Below, piece by piece: positions 15,801 through 25,019 of a stretch of DNA of 37,975 bases (position 1 is its first letter; every line of letters starts with the position of its first letter). Origin of the DNA: Pseudomonadota bacterium (lineage in GTDB: Bacteria > Pseudomonadota > Gammaproteobacteria > Xanthomonadales > Rhodanobacteraceae). The stretch is from NCBI GenBank assembly GCA_021794575.1, contig JAJYQO010000029.1:1-37975 (forward strand), written 5' to 3'. Position numbers and translations under genes: made by a program. The notes beneath the pieces were generated by a model. It saw only the letters and a list, made by a program, of their open reading frames with translations, ran no database searches and was not told the DNA's origin.

Positions 15801-16669
15801 GCGCCGATGCCGAGCGGGCCTGGCGCACCGACGACGCCGACCCCGGCCTCAAGCCCGTGCTTGTCTTCGATCCCGCCGAGGACATTGCCGCGCCCTACGT
15901 CGCAAGCGGCGCGCGTCCGCGCGTAGCCATCCTGCGCGAGCAGGGTGTCAATGGCCAGGTCGAGATGGCGGCCGCGTTCACCCGTGCCGGCTTCGAGGCG
16001 GTGGACGTGCACATGAGCGACTTGCAGAGCGGGCGCCGCACGCTGGCCGAGTTCAGGGGCTTCGCCGCCTGCGGCGGATTTTCCTATGGCGACGTGCTGG
16101 GCGCCGGCCGCGGTTGGGCCGCCTCCATCCGTTACAACGCGGCGTTGCGCGAGCAGTTCCAGGCTTTCCTGGCCGACCCCGCGCACTTCGCGCTGGGCGT
16201 GTGCAACGGCTGCCAGATGCTGTCCGAGTTGAAGGGCCTGATCCCCGGCGCCGAGGGCTGGCCGCAGTTCCGCCGCAACGCCTCCGAACAATACGAGGCG
16301 CGTCTGGTCAGCGTCGAGGTGCTGGATTCGCCATCGATCTTCCTGCGCGGCATGGCCGGCTCGCGCGTACCCGTCGTGGTGGCGCACGGCGAGGGCCGCG
16401 CCGTGTGGGCCGAGGGCGAAAAGCTGCGCAATGCCTGCCTGCGCTACGTCGACAACCGCGGCAAGCCCACCGAGGCGTTTCCTCTCAATCCCAACGGATC
16501 ACCGGGTGGCGTCACCGGATTTCATGCCGCCGATGGCCGCGTGCTGGCGCTGATGCCGCACCCCGAACGCGTATTCCGCAGCGTGCAGATGAGCTGGCAC
16601 CCCGACGCATGGGGCGAGGATTCGCCCTGGCTGCGCATTTTCCGCAACGCCCGCGCATGGGTGGGCTGA
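12803..16669 (+). CDS. purL: Phosphoribosylformylglycinamidine synthase
   Basis: Catalyses the fourth step of purine synthesis, converting FGAR plus glutamine and ATP to FGAM. The product is 1288 aa, the large single-chain proteobacterial form (E. coli about 1295). An N-terminal PurS-like region is followed by the duplicated FGAM synthetase core, with [13 protein letters not shown] near 290 and a second half containing [10 protein letters not shown]-terminal class I glutamine amidotransferase domain follows. Its nucleophile is Cys1134 in GVCNGCQ, with His1253 and Glu1255 in MPHPER completing the triad. GGAAGG lies upstream of the ATG. It appears monocistronic. Confidence 0.97.
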   Translation: MIVFDGSSALSPFRLERLNARLRTAAAGTRVRQAWFVYVLEAAEPLPDAALLARLREVLQARAAAPAAADLWVMPRMGTVSPWSSKATEILRGCGFTIARVERGIAYAIDALPAADNPTRAAVFDALHDRMTESALPRIEDAEGLFLHGTPGALRHVALAGDARLALQAANTRLGLALAPDEIDYLIAAYGQLGRDPSDAELMMFAQANSEHCRHKVFNAHWTLDGAAREETLFGMIRATHATSPQHTLSAYSDNAAVIAGSRARRFGVDAGSGVWRAETCEVPYAIKVETHNHPTAIAPWPGAATGAGGEIRDEGAVGRGGKPKVGLTGFSVSHLRIPGLPRPWETERPLPPRYASAFEIMRDGPLGAAAFNNEFGRPCLAGYFRSFEQETGDVHLHRGYDKPIMLAGGIGNLSALHVQKDRLRAGDAVLVLGGPALLIGLGGGAASSQGAGSGSAALDFASVQRDNAEMQRRCQQVIDACCALGEANPIVAIHDVGAGGLSNAIPELLNDSGVGGDIELARVPCADPALDPMQLWCNEAQERYVLGVRPERLQIVLDLCARERCPVARVGTASGDPQLRVTDSRAGHAQTVIDMPLVMLLGKPPRMQRDATRIKPRVEVVPDLSGIALEEAIARVLRHPTVGSKSFLVTIGDRSVGGLCARDPMVGPWQVPVADCALSLLDFEGYAGEAMAIGERTPLALLGGAESARMAIGEALTNLAAAPIAEIGLVRLSANWMAAVDQPGEDARLFDAVAAASKLAQALGISIPVGKDSLSMQTTWEDAELGAQRTVAPVSLVVSAFARVTDARRALTPQLRLDRGESDLWLLDLGAGRDRLGESMLVQVFNRGGGLPPDLDDPQRLRAFFAFIQQANAQGLLLAYHDRSDGGLIVTLLEMAFAGHCGFTLQMEGWGEATLRALFNEELGAVLQVRHADAERLRELASSHGLDKLLHCIGRPREKFGIKLFLGGDTVARGNWTQWLTAWQETSHAMQRLRDNPVCADAERAWRTDDADPGLKPVLVFDPAEDIAAPYVASGARPRVAILREQGVNGQVEMAAAFTRAGFEAVDVHMSDLQSGRRTLAEFRGFAACGGFSYGDVLGAGRGWAASIRYNAALREQFQAFLADPAHFALGVCNGCQMLSELKGLIPGAEGWPQFRRNASEQYEARLVSVEVLDSPSIFLRGMAGSRVPVVVAHGEGRAVWAEGEKLRNACLRYVDNRGKPTEAFPLNPNGSPGGVTGFHAADGRVLALMPHPERVFRSVQMSWHPDAWGEDSPWLRIFRNARAWVG

Positions 16670-16865
16670 TCCGGTAATCCCCGGCCCCCGGGCCGCTCAC
16701 CCACGCCGGCTTACGCCTGCGCCCGTCCCGTCTCCGTAGCAGCGCGCCACGGCCGCGCCGGGTGAACGCAACCCGGTCGGCGGCCGGAGCGTGTCAACCG
16801 GAACCCGGTGTCCTCGTTCTACTGATCACGCCGGCATCTTGCCCGGTTCACTGGAGGGAATACCC

Positions 16866-17216
16866 ATGCATTCGACTCGCCGCAGTCTCGGTCTGTTGCT
16901 GGTTGGACTGGCTGCCCTGGCCGTGGCCGCACCCGGCTTCGCGCGCGGCGACGGGCGCGACCATCGCTTCGAGGCGCATCACCCGCGCCGCGACCAGGTG
17001 CTGGATCGCTCGCAATTCCAGAACCGGCGCATCACCCGCCAGGTGCACGAAGGCGAACTGACCCACGCGCAGGCGCACGCACTGCGCCGCAACGATGCCC
17101 GCATCGCCGGTCGCGAGCAGTACCTGGCCAGGCGCAACGGCGGTTACATCACCAAAAAGCAGCAGGCCCATCTCAACCGCCGTCTCGACAACAACAGCAA
17201 GCGCATCGGTCACTGA
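16866..17216 (+). CDS. Small secreted basic protein of unknown function
   Basis: The product is 116 aa. A clear signal peptide (MHSTRRSLGLLLVGLAALAVAAPGFA) is followed by a very basic, His/Arg/Gln-rich mature chain. The mature part contains a pattern NRRI..QVHEGELT.AQA..LRRN.ARI, the kind of helical repeat seen in small periplasmic proteins of Xanthomonas relatives that lack an assigned role. GGAGGG sits eight bases before the ATG, a strong signal supporting this start. No catalytic residues or metal sites are obvious. About 200 bp of non-coding sequence precedes it after purL, so it is likely transcribed separately. Confidence 0.75.
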   Translation: MHSTRRSLGLLLVGLAALAVAAPGFARGDGRDHRFEAHHPRRDQVLDRSQFQNRRITRQVHEGELTHAQAHALRRNDARIAGREQYLARRNGGYITKKQQAHLNRRLDNNSKRIGH

Positions 17217-17339
17217 GGCCCGCTTCGACGCAGCACGACGCGCCCCCGCCCGGCGGGCACCCGTCCCAGATCATGCGCGGATACTCCGGCGCACCGGCCA
17301 TCCGCGCGGGCCGACATCATGGCCCGGGGATCCGGACGA

Positions 17340-17609
17340 TTACGGCTGGGGAAGTCCGAGCGCCGTCCGCAACTCGCCGTCGGTCAGCCCGGCCACCTCG
17401 ACCCGCTTGGTCCGGCCGCTGGCGCCCTTCTCGATCGCGACCGCCGATTTCGGCACGCCACAGCACTCGGACAGGAAGGCGATCAGTGCCTCGTTGGCCT
17501 CGCCGTCGACCGGCGGTGCCTTGAGCTGGATTTTGGGTTTACCGTCGTGCGTGCCGGCGCATCGGGTGTGCCTGGCACTGGGCTGGCAGTAGAGGACGAT
17601 CTTGGCCAT
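17340..17609 (-). CDS. DUF167 (YggU-type) family protein
   Basis: The product is 89 aa, the normal size for DUF167/YggU proteins, whose function is not settled. Family features are present: an N-terminal beta strand (IVLYCQPSARHT), KIQLKAPPVDGEANEALIAFL in the middle, then VPKSAVAIEKGASGRTKRVEV. The frame is open to an upstream ATG at 17636, but alignment with the family and a purine-rich GGTGACGG favour the ATG at 17609. It lies between the secreted protein (convergent) and tRNA-Thr. In enterobacteria yggU sits near yggT; that neighbour is absent here. Confidence 0.88.
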   Translation of the reverse strand: MAKIVLYCQPSARHTRCAGTHDGKPKIQLKAPPVDGEANEALIAFLSECCGVPKSAVAIEKGASGRTKRVEVAGLTDGELRTALGLPQP

Positions 17610-17774
17610 GGCCGTCACCCGAAAAAACAACCGCAATCATCGCGCCCCACCGCCGCCAACATGCGCAGGCGCAACTCCCGCCAGATCGTAAGCGTGCCAC
17701 TCGCCGCCCGGCGCGCTTCCAGCAGAGCACTGTCCTGGCGCGGAACGGAGACGGAACGGCGGCGAAAACCGCGA

Positions 17775-17815
17775 GAAAAAAAGCCGGGAAGAGTCAGGCC
17801 TGCGAATCTTGATTT
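17775..17815 (-). terminator. Possible terminator after tRNA-Thr
   Basis: Directly after the tRNA 3' end, the minus strand contains a CAGGCCTG palindrome and then a run of seven T (CGGCTTTTTTTCTC). The hairpin has no proper loop, so only the T-run supports termination. Confidence 0.3.
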
Positions 17816-17891
17816 TGGTGCCGGAAATAGGATTCGAACCTACGACCTACGCATTACGAATGCGCCGCTCTACCAACTGAGCTATTCCGGC
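17816..17891 (-). tRNA. tRNA-Thr(CGT)
   Basis: A 76-nt cloverleaf including the encoded 3' CCA. The acceptor arms GCCGGAA/TTCCGGC pair perfectly. The D arm is GCTC...GAGC. The anticodon stem GCGCA/TGCGT closes a TTCGTAA loop with anticodon CGT (reads ACG). The T arm GTAGG-TTCGAAT-CCTAT is canonical. It lies on the same strand as the minor pilin operon, 63 bp past pilE, with its own promoter. Confidence 0.97.
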
Positions 17892-17902
17892 GTGGGCTGC
17901 GG

Positions 17903-17932
17903 ATTGTACGCAGTGCGGAGTACCGCGGACAA
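17903..17932 (-). promoter_or_regulatory. Promoter of tRNA-Thr
   Basis: On the minus strand TTGTCC (17927-17932) and TACAAT (17903-17908) are separated by 18 bases, 11 bp before the tRNA 5' end. The bases after the -10 are GC-rich (CCGCAGCCC), as in the discriminator of growth-rate-controlled stable RNA promoters. Confidence 0.65.
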
Positions 17933-17954
17933 CCGGACCCTGCGGGCGTTCGGG

Positions 17955-18365
17955 TCACCAACACGCGCCGTTGCCGGTGCTGCCCGAGTACGACTTGACG
18001 CCGGTGTTGTCCAGCGTGAGGTCCGCGCAGACATCCGCGATCTGGTTGACCTGTGGCGTCGCGGTCAGCGTGTAGGCCTGGCTGGAGCTGCTGGTGGCGA
18101 TCTGCGCCACGTAGTAGGCGTTGGCCGAAGTCTGCGGCTGGCCCAGCGTGGCGAGGTCGTCTGCGTAGCGGTTGTTAGCGGTGTAGTAGCGCTCCTGCGC
18201 CTGCGCCAGACGCAGCAGCAGTTCTTTGCCGTCGGTGCGGCGCGCGCGCAGCACGTAGTTGCTGTAGCCGGGAATGGCGATGGCGGCGAGGATGGCGATG
18301 ATCACTACCACGACCATCAGCTCGATCAGCGTGAAGCCGTGCGCGCGCGCGGATGCGGTGCACAT
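17955..18365 (-). CDS. pilE: Type IV pilus minor pilin PilE
   Basis: The product is 136 aa with a type III prepilin leader cut by PilD after Gly10 (SARAHG/FTLIEL). The mature protein has Glu5 and a long hydrophobic N-terminal helix that continues to YSNYVLRARR. The C-terminus has two Cys (VCADL and GACW) that can form the pilin disulfide loop. AGGAGGG lies nine bases before the ATG, which starts 2 bp after the pilY1 stop, so it ends the fimT-pilVWX-pilY1-pilE operon. Minor pilins prime pilus assembly and sit at the tip with PilY1. Its size and position identify it as PilE rather than the major pilin PilA. Confidence 0.9.
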   Translation of the reverse strand: MCTASARAHGFTLIELMVVVVIIAILAAIAIPGYSNYVLRARRTDGKELLLRLAQAQERYYTANNRYADDLATLGQPQTSANAYYVAQIATSSSSQAYTLTATPQVNQIADVCADLTLDNTGVKSYSGSTGNGACW

Positions 18366-18367
18366 GT

Positions 18368-21300
18368 TCAGTTGCCCTCCTGCAGCACGCGCCATGAGCG
18401 CCGCCGCCAGTAGCTGTCGGAGAATTGGAAGGTGCCGCCGCCGGGCAGCAGGATGCCGGGCAGCATCAGGTTGCCGCCACCTACGCGCGCGGCCACCGGC
18501 AGCATGCCGGCCGCGGGCGGGTTGCCGACATCGATGCCGGCCACGCCGTAACCCGCGTTGATCGTGAGCGATCCGGCCAGACCGTCCAGGCCCGGGCTGG
18601 GTCCGCCGTTGGCCGCATCGACCACCAGCACGGCGCCACGGCGGCCGGGGTCGCATGGATCATTGCCGCCGGGGATCAAGGTAGTGAGGACGGCGCGGTT
18701 GGTGTCGAACAGCGCGACCGGACTGATCACGCTGCGCTCGCCGGCGTCGGTGTCGAGCAGGAAATACCAGCCGCGGCTGCTGGCCGGCACCGGATAGTCG
18801 GTGAGCACGCGGGCGCCGTTGGCAAGCTGGCCCAGATCCTGCTGCACCAGCTGGCTGTCGGTCGCCGGGTAGTCGGATGCGCCGGCACCGTAGTCGCGGA
18901 TGCCGTAAAACGCCTGCGCGGGCACGCCGGCGTTGGTGCGGTCGGACAGGCCAAGGTACTTGCCGGTGCCGAACACCACGTCGAACCTGCGCGTCAACGC
19001 GTCCGGGAACAGCCTCGGCATCACCGTGATCGGACGCGCGCCCTGGGTACTGGCCTTGAACACCAGGTCCACGCTCCAGTTGGCGGGGCTTGGATCGGAC
19101 AGATCGAAACGCCACAGGTTGCCTTGCAGGTCGCCGGCAAAAGCGACGTCATCGATCTGGTCGTCTTGGTAGTCGCCCAGCACCGCCGCGGCCAGACCGT
19201 AGCTGACCATGCCGGCGGCTTGCGGCGCGCCGGATGTCTGCAACTGGCGAATCGGCGCCCCGGTCTCGGCATCGAGCACGAACAGGCTGCCGTAGGTATT
19301 GCTGGCGGCGGGATCGTTGCTGCCATCGGGAAGGTAACCCGCCGGCACCAGCACCACCCATTTGCCATTGGCCAGACGGCCGATATTCGGCTGACCATAT
19401 GTGTAACCCAGGTCGGCGCCGCCAGCGCTGGCGTTGTTGAACTCCCACAACACTTTCGTGCCGGGAGCGGATTCGCTCGCCGCCGGATCGGTGATATCCA
19501 GCGCATAGACGCCACGCCCGCCCAGGCGCAGACCGCCGACCAGAATCGTGCGCCACCGACCGCCGATGAACACGTCGCGCTGCAACGGCGTGCTGTCCAC
19601 CATCGGCTGCAACACGCGGTTTTTCGCGCTGACCTTGCCCAGCGCCGAATACAGCGTGAACGGCACATAGGCCCAACGTTCGCCACCGCCCGCGGCGGAG
19701 GCGCTGGCGTCGAAGGCGTGCAGCATGCCGTCGGCCGCGCCGAGATAAATCGTCGGGGCGCGGCTGCGGTTGGCGTGGACGAATTTCTCGTAGGTTAGGC
19801 CGCCGCGGGCGGCGATCTGCTCGGGCGAGCCGGGCGGGAACGTGTCGCGATGCGCGCTGTCGGGACCGGCGACATACAGCGCCTGCGAATTGACCACGGC
19901 GCCCAGCACCGACCCGCGACGATGGAACAGGCTGCCTTCGTTGCTGCGGTCACCGCGCAGGAAATCGAGGCGCTTGCTGCCGTTGCCGTCGATGGTGCCA
20001 GTCTCGTCCCGGTTCAGCAGGCTTTGCTGCGCGCTCGGCAACGACGACCAGCGGAAGGCGATGCCCTGCCCAGCGCCTGTATCCCGCGCGCTCAGGATCA
20101 CGCGCGTGTCGGGATCGCGCGCCGCACCCAGGTTGCCGCCGGTGGCCTCGCAGAAACCGCCGCTCAGCTTGCAGCCGGCATCCCACAGCGTGCTGCCGAA
20201 CAGACCGGTGTCCGCATCGACGTTGCGCGCGGTGGCGGTGCCGCTCCAGTCGCCGGAGTCGTAACCGGTGCCATAGCTGATGGTGTCGACGGTGAGCACG
20301 GCGGTGCTGAGGCTGCCGGCGGTGCTCGAGCTTCTGCGCGCGACGATGTTGTCGATGATGTCCTGCAGTTTGTTCACCAGTGCGCCCGGATCGGAAGCAG
20401 CGAAGTAGTCGCCGCGGCCATTGACCGACGCGTGCCAGGTATCGTCCACCGCCTCCGGCGCATTGCTCTTCGGCCGTGGCCACGCCTTGGCGCCGGTGCG
20501 CAGATCGGCGAGGTCGTCGGGAAAATTGAGGCTGCCGGCAACGCCCAGCGTGATCATGAACTGCACGACATGCTGCCAGGTGGCCGGATCATTGGCGGGG
20601 TTGAAGTAGATCTCGGGGTAGGCGGCGGGATTGGCGATCACGCCCGCCACCGGTGCTCCGGTGATGCCGGTGGTCTTGTCGGGAATGTATGCCGGTACGT
20701 TATCGGCCAGATCCGGGCGCAGATCCGTGGCCCAGTAGTAGAACGCGATATTGGCCAGCGACGTGTTGTAGGGGCTCCCGCCCACGTTCCAGAACGCGCG
20801 CGTGGCTGCGCCGCCGGCGTCGTAGGCGGTGCCGTCCGGCAGGATGCGCGCGGTCCGGCCATTGAAAAAACCCGCCGGCGGCGTCGGGTCGGCTTCGTTC
20901 CAATAACCATCGGTAACCAGCATGTGGAAGTTCTGACGGCACGCCAGATCCATCCGGTCCGCGCCGGTCAGGCCGTTCCAGTAAGGATCGGCGCTGCTGA
21001 ACTGTCTACCTCCGGAAGGCGCGCCGCCCATGAAGAAATCGCCCGCGCGAAGGGTCGCCGCGCGATCGGGCGTGCCGCCGCTGGCTCCGACCTGGTACAC
21101 CCAGTCGAAGAAGGCGCCGCGCGCGGTGCCCGCGAAGCTTTCGATGGCGGTGCTGTTGCTGACCAGCCGGTAAGCCGCGTCGTTGATGTTCTGGTACACG
21201 ACGCGGATGTTGCTGCCCAGATTGCCGAACACGCGCGACAGCGCGGTGCGCATCATCAGGTTGCGCGTGCGGTAGTAGGCCCACCAGTTGGCCCAGTTCG

Positions 21301-21952
21301 GGTACTCGCTGGCCGGCACCGCGACAGCTTCCCAGTTGCCGGCGGTGTACAGCGCGACGGTATTGACGGCACCGGGGGTACCGATGACCACCCCGCTCTT
21401 CAGGCGGTAATAGTAGGGGCCGCCGCCGACCGGATTGCCGGCGTCGGACGCGCAGCGCCAGCCGGTGATGAAGTTGGTGGTCGCGGGGTTGCCCGGCGAT
21501 GCCGGCCGGTTCTTCAGAATGCCGTCGTTCCACACGGCCAGCAGCGTGGCGTCAGCGGCGGGAAACGCCGTGCCATCCGCCCGCAACGGCGGCTGATACC
21601 GCACGTTGGGGTTGTAGAACACGCCGTTCATGGCATGCGCGCGCAAGTCGCCCGGCGTGGCCACGCGCGGGTCGATCACGCCGGCGCAGCGCCACCTGCC
21701 GCTGCCCCAATCGCCGCCGTCGAATGGGCGTCTGTCGCCCATGTAATCGGAGGCCATCGAACCGGAATCGTCGAACGTCACCGCGATATTGGGATCGACG
21801 CTCCTGGTGAGGTCGGGCGGCGCGGTGCCGAGATCCACGGTGTAGCGGGCGGGCGCCGCCAGAACCGCCACCGGATTCAGGCCCGCGGCCAGGGTCAGCA
21901 GCAATGCCGGGAGGAAAGCGCTGCACGAATGATCGACATGGGGACGACGCAC
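18368..21952 (-). CDS. pilY1: Type IV pilus tip adhesin/assembly protein PilY1
   Basis: The product is 1194 aa, close to PilY1 of other gammaproteobacteria. The chosen start is GTG at 21952, with GAGGG upstream; this yields a signal peptide ending AVLA/AP. The N-terminal part has a von Willebrand A-like MIDAS (TFDDSGSM, about 59-66). The C-terminal part is the PilY1 beta-propeller, with sequences such as ERWAYVPFTLYSALG and a calcium-loop-like DYQDDQIDDVAFAGD. PilY1 sits at the pilus tip with the minor pilins, controls extension and retraction and takes part in surface sensing. An in-frame ATG exists only far upstream inside pilX. It lies 10 bp from pilX and 2 bp from pilE. Confidence 0.93.
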   Translation of the reverse strand: MRRPHVDHSCSAFLPALLLTLAAGLNPVAVLAAPARYTVDLGTAPPDLTRSVDPNIAVTFDDSGSMASDYMGDRRPFDGGDWGSGRWRCAGVIDPRVATPGDLRAHAMNGVFYNPNVRYQPPLRADGTAFPAADATLLAVWNDGILKNRPASPGNPATTNFITGWRCASDAGNPVGGGPYYYRLKSGVVIGTPGAVNTVALYTAGNWEAVAVPASEYPNWANWWAYYRTRNLMMRTALSRVFGNLGSNIRVVYQNINDAAYRLVSNSTAIESFAGTARGAFFDWVYQVGASGGTPDRAATLRAGDFFMGGAPSGGRQFSSADPYWNGLTGADRMDLACRQNFHMLVTDGYWNEADPTPPAGFFNGRTARILPDGTAYDAGGAATRAFWNVGGSPYNTSLANIAFYYWATDLRPDLADNVPAYIPDKTTGITGAPVAGVIANPAAYPEIYFNPANDPATWQHVVQFMITLGVAGSLNFPDDLADLRTGAKAWPRPKSNAPEAVDDTWHASVNGRGDYFAASDPGALVNKLQDIIDNIVARRSSSTAGSLSTAVLTVDTISYGTGYDSGDWSGTATARNVDADTGLFGSTLWDAGCKLSGGFCEATGGNLGAARDPDTRVILSARDTGAGQGIAFRWSSLPSAQQSLLNRDETGTIDGNGSKRLDFLRGDRSNEGSLFHRRGSVLGAVVNSQALYVAGPDSAHRDTFPPGSPEQIAARGGLTYEKFVHANRSRAPTIYLGAADGMLHAFDASASAAGGGERWAYVPFTLYSALGKVSAKNRVLQPMVDSTPLQRDVFIGGRWRTILVGGLRLGGRGVYALDITDPAASESAPGTKVLWEFNNASAGGADLGYTYGQPNIGRLANGKWVVLVPAGYLPDGSNDPAASNTYGSLFVLDAETGAPIRQLQTSGAPQAAGMVSYGLAAAVLGDYQDDQIDDVAFAGDLQGNLWRFDLSDPSPANWSVDLVFKASTQGARPITVMPRLFPDALTRRFDVVFGTGKYLGLSDRTNAGVPAQAFYGIRDYGAGASDYPATDSQLVQQDLGQLANGARVLTDYPVPASSRGWYFLLDTDAGERSVISPVALFDTNRAVLTTLIPGGNDPCDPGRRGAVLVVDAANGGPSPGLDGLAGSLTINAGYGVAGIDVGNPPAAGMLPVAARVGGGNLMLPGILLPGGGTFQFSDSYWRRRSWRVLQEGN

Positions 21953-21962
21953 GACATGGCCC

Positions 21963-22586
21963 TCAGTTGCTTTTTGCGGCGAAGGTGGTTTGCACGGTGC
22001 GCACGCTGTTGATGTTGCCGCCCGTGCTGCGCGCGGTGATGCGGTACAGGTGCTTGTCGGTACTGCGCGGACCGGCGCTGGCACCGGTGCTGCCGGATTC
22101 ATGCGCCGGACCGAGGCCAGGCGGCGTTTCCACGCCCAGATCCTCGACCAGGAACACCGGGTTCTCGGCCAGGCGCGCCGAGGGATCGCCAAGCGCGGTC
22201 ATGTCCACGTTGCCGTAGGTCGTGGCGCCGGCAGCAAACCATCCGGTGGCGGTGGCAAAGGCGCGCACCGTGGCGTTGGGCTGTCCGGCCATGTAGCCAT
22301 AGCAACCGCCCAGGCCCTGCTGGCCGCACAGCACCGGCTGACCGCGGGCGCTCGCCGACCACAGGTGGAACTCGGCGGCGCGCAGCGCCGATTCGGCGCC
22401 CATGGATGCCAACTGCTGGTTGCGTACCGCGCCGACCATCTTTTCCTGCAACAGCGCGGTGCGCATGGCGCCGAGGGCCATGCAGGCCAGCAGCAGCATG
22501 AACACCAGTGCCACCATCAGGGCGGCGCCCTGCGTGCGGCGTGCGCCGGCAACGCGCGCGGCATGCACTGGAACGATCGTCTGCAT
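21963..22586 (-). CDS. pilX: Type IV pilus minor pilin PilX
   Basis: The product is 207 aa. The N-terminus has RTQGAAL followed by a hydrophobic segment (MVALVFMLLLACMALG) and the PilX hallmark TALLQEKMVGAVRN...AESALRAAE. As in other PilX proteins, the residue at mature position five is not Glu. Four bases of non-coding DNA plus one separate it from pilW, and pilY1 follows after 10 bp. Part of the minor pilin tip complex that primes pilus assembly. Identity rests on the N-terminal motif and the gene order. Confidence 0.88.
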   Translation of the reverse strand: MQTIVPVHAARVAGARRTQGAALMVALVFMLLLACMALGAMRTALLQEKMVGAVRNQQLASMGAESALRAAEFHLWSASARGQPVLCGQQGLGGCYGYMAGQPNATVRAFATATGWFAAGATTYGNVDMTALGDPSARLAENPVFLVEDLGVETPPGLGPAHESGSTGASAGPRSTDKHLYRITARSTGGNINSVRTVQTTFAAKSN

Positions 22587-22591
22587 GGCGC

Positions 22592-23929
22592 TCACGGGTT
22601 GTAGTTGCGCACGCTGTACAGGCCGACGAACTCGCGCCTGAGCATGCGTTTGTCGAGGCCGTTGGGCAGGCGCGCGGCCAGCGGCGCGGCGGGTGCCTGC
22701 GCGGCGCCGGTGCTGGTGCACGACACGCTGCCATCGCAGGCGTAGCGGTAGGCCAGCTCCCCACCAGTCAGCGTGGGCAGCAGCGCGGCGTTGTTCACCA
22801 GCACGTGCACCTCGATACCGCGCAGCGCGCGCCACAGGCAACCCTGCTGCAGTTCCGCGCGAGTGGCGCCTGTGAAGGCGCTGAAATCCGGCTGGACCGG
22901 ACAGTTGATGGTGTTGCCGGCGGCATCGCTGCCGGCCGCCACGCGCTCGGCCGACAGATAGAGCACGCCGCCTTCGGCGTTGTCGACCGCATAGCGGAAG
23001 TCCAGGCGCTCGACGCCGCGCGCGATTTCTTCCGCGGCCGCGCCGTTGACCTTGCGCATCAGCGCCGATACCAGGTGACCGGCCGGAGCATCGGGATCGC
23101 TGTCGGTCACCAGCTGCAGGTAGTAGGTGACGGTCACGAAGTCGCGGCTGAAGTCGTACAGTCGCGCGTCGGTCAGCGGGTTGACGCAGCTGGGCGCGTA
23201 GCCTGAAAACTCGCTGGCCGGCGTGAACACACCGCCGCTGCGACCGACTTTGAACACCTGCGCCGTGGAGCCATCGGTGAGCAGCGCCAGGTCACCGGCC
23301 TGAAACGTGGACAGTGGCGCGTCGCCAGCCTGCGGCACGATCGTCAGCGCGGTGAGTCGGTTGCTGGCGCTGCACGCCTGCGCCGAGCCGCCCTCGACCA
23401 GCGACCAGCCGGCGCCGCGCACATAGCGCACGGTCAGCACGTCGGCACCCGGCACGCGATCGCCGCCGGCGATACCCATCGCCGGCGCCACGGCAGCCGG
23501 CACCGCCGGCGTGCAGGCACTGGTCGAGCATTCGTAGCCGCTGACGTAGAGGCTGGACGGCAGCGCGAACGGCGCATCCGGCGCATTGGCCAGCGTCACC
23601 GGGTTGTCGGGCAGACCGAGATTGGCGAATTGCACGTACGCGGTCGGGCTGCGCAACCCGTCCATGTAACCGTGGGTCCGTTGCGCGGCCAGGCCACCGG
23701 TGTTGCTGCCGTACAGGGCGCCGGCCATGGCCAGGTCGCTGCCGATCTGCGCCATGGTGAAGCGCCCCTCCTCCTGCAGACGCGCCAGTTGCGTCTGCAC
23801 GTTGCCGGCCCTGCTGGTAGACACGAACACGCTGACGATGCCGGCGGTCACCAGCAGGCCCAGCGCCATGGCGATCATCAGCTCGACCAGGGTGAAGCCG
23901 CGCGCGCGCTGCCGAGATATCGGGCTCAT
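22592..23929 (-). CDS. pilW: Type IV pilus minor pilin PilW
   Basis: The product is 445 aa, large for a pilin and somewhat longer than typical PilW. The prepilin leader is cut after RARG/FTLVELM, leaving Glu5 and a hydrophobic helix. The PilW pattern ARLQEEGRFTMAQIGSDLAMAG follows. The C-terminal region is Cys-containing and matches the long PilW globular domain. ATG at 23929 overlaps the pilV stop (ATGA). It contributes to the primed tip complex with PilV, PilX, PilE and PilY1. Confidence 0.9.
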   Translation of the reverse strand: MSPISRQRARGFTLVELMIAMALGLLVTAGIVSVFVSTSRAGNVQTQLARLQEEGRFTMAQIGSDLAMAGALYGSNTGGLAAQRTHGYMDGLRSPTAYVQFANLGLPDNPVTLANAPDAPFALPSSLYVSGYECSTSACTPAVPAAVAPAMGIAGGDRVPGADVLTVRYVRGAGWSLVEGGSAQACSASNRLTALTIVPQAGDAPLSTFQAGDLALLTDGSTAQVFKVGRSGGVFTPASEFSGYAPSCVNPLTDARLYDFSRDFVTVTYYLQLVTDSDPDAPAGHLVSALMRKVNGAAAEEIARGVERLDFRYAVDNAEGGVLYLSAERVAAGSDAAGNTINCPVQPDFSAFTGATRAELQQGCLWRALRGIEVHVLVNNAALLPTLTGGELAYRYACDGSVSCTSTGAAQAPAAPLAARLPNGLDKRMLRREFVGLYSVRNYNP

Positions 23930-24465
23930 GGCTGGAAGGTCCAGGCGAAGGTCTGCGCCGCCGCCGCGCCGCCGCGTAGCAGCGACGCCTCGACCCAGGT
24001 GACGCGCATCGAACAGAATCCCGAAAACGGCGGGCGGTGGGCGAACTGCGCGGCACTGACCGTCGGCAGGCCGATGGGCTGCGTGCACCGGATGCTTGCG
24101 CTCGCGCCGGCCGGCAGAAACTGCCGCAGCTGAAGGCTCCACACGACCTGGTCGCGCTGCGCCACCTGCAGCGGCGAGCAGCCCGCCGCGCTGTCGCAAG
24201 CCGCCGGCGTTCCGCCGATCGGGTACGCCGCGCTGTCGTAATTGCCGGCCCACACGCCCTGCGGATTGGCGCGCATGCGGTTGGCCATCTGCTCGGCCAG
24301 AAAGCCCACCTGCGTGCGCAGATAGGAGGCGTGACTGGATTGCGTGGCCAGCACCAGCAGACCGGCCAGGCCCAGCAGACCGAGGCTGAAGACCAGCACG
24401 GCCACCAGTACCTCGACCAGGCCGAAGCCGCGCCCATGCGCCAGGATTCGAAGCCGCGCCGTCAT
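23926..24465 (-). CDS. pilV: Type IV pilus modification/minor pilin PilV
   Basis: The product is 179 aa. The prepilin site is HGRG/FGLVEVLVA with Glu5, then a hydrophobic helix (VLVFSLGLLGLAGL). The segment QSSHASYLRTQVGFLAEQMANRMRAN is typical of PilV. It overlaps fimT upstream and pilW downstream by 4 bp each, both as ATGA, so translation is probably coupled. Member of the tip priming complex. Confidence 0.9.
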   Translation of the reverse strand: MTARLRILAHGRGFGLVEVLVAVLVFSLGLLGLAGLLVLATQSSHASYLRTQVGFLAEQMANRMRANPQGVWAGNYDSAAYPIGGTPAACDSAAGCSPLQVAQRDQVVWSLQLRQFLPAGASASIRCTQPIGLPTVSAAQFAHRPPFSGFCSMRVTWVEASLLRGGAAAAQTFAWTFQP

Positions 24466-25019
24466 CGGCAAGACGCTCCCGTGACGCTGCCGTCGCGGTG
24501 CGACTTCATATGCCCGGAGGCGCGCACGGTCACGCGCATGGCCTGGGCCAGCGCCCCGGACGGCTTGCACAGCATGAACGCGGTGTCGGTCGTCGCACGC
24601 GCCCCGGCAGCAGCGTCGTAGACGCTGCCGTCCGCCGCAAAAACCACCGCGCTCAACGCGCCATCGCGATCGGCGCTGACATCGACGCCATCGGGCACGG
24701 CCTCGTGCCGGCGCAGCGGTGTCGTGCCGTCCGCGCTGTACCCTGCGATTGCCGGCGCCGCATCCGCCTGGATGCGCCAGCCTTGCCGCCAGCCGCCCGC
24801 ATTGGACTGAATACCGACCAGTTGGCCACGGCTTATGGCGAAACCGCGCGCGGTCTGCAGATCGGCCAACAGGTCGTCAGCGGCGCCGTCTACCTGCTGC
24901 TTGACCAGCACCTTGCGAAAACCGGGTGCGGCCAGCGTGACCAATACGGCCACCACAGCCATGCCGATCAGCGCCTCGATCAGCGAAAAACCCCGTGCGG
25001 CGCGCGCGTACCGCGGCAT
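24462..25019 (-). CDS. fimT: Type IV pilus minor pseudopilin FimT/FimU (GspH-like)
   Basis: The product is 185 aa. The leader is cut at AARG/FSLIEALIG with Glu5, followed by a hydrophobic stretch and a GspH-type globular domain (DDLLADLQTARGFAISRGQLVGI). It has the first position in the operon, where Pseudomonas has fimU; only one such gene is present here, so FimT and FimU cannot be told apart by sequence. AGGG lies eight bases before the ATG. It starts 144 bp after ispH on the same strand, and this gap probably holds the operon promoter. Confidence 0.88.
   Translation of the reverse strand: MPRYARAARGFSLIEALIGMAVVAVLVTLAAPGFRKVLVKQQVDGAADDLLADLQTARGFAISRGQLVGIQSNAGGWRQGWRIQADAAPAIAGYSADGTTPLRRHEAVPDGVDVSADRDGALSAVVFAADGSVYDAAAGARATTDTAFMLCKPSGALAQAMRVTVRASGHMKSHRDGSVTGASCR

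Noticed and set aside
14114-16387. 757-codon minus-strand frame opposite purL
   Set aside because: Composition is typical of antisense high-GC frames, and it lies wholly within purL.
17816-17891. tRNA-Thr as an integration site for an island
   Set aside because: No integrase, no duplicated tRNA end and no change of composition beside it; both neighbours are core genes.
18425-22012. Long plus-strand frames opposite pilY1
   Set aside because: Compositional shadows of pilY1 with no recognisable motif or ribosome binding site.
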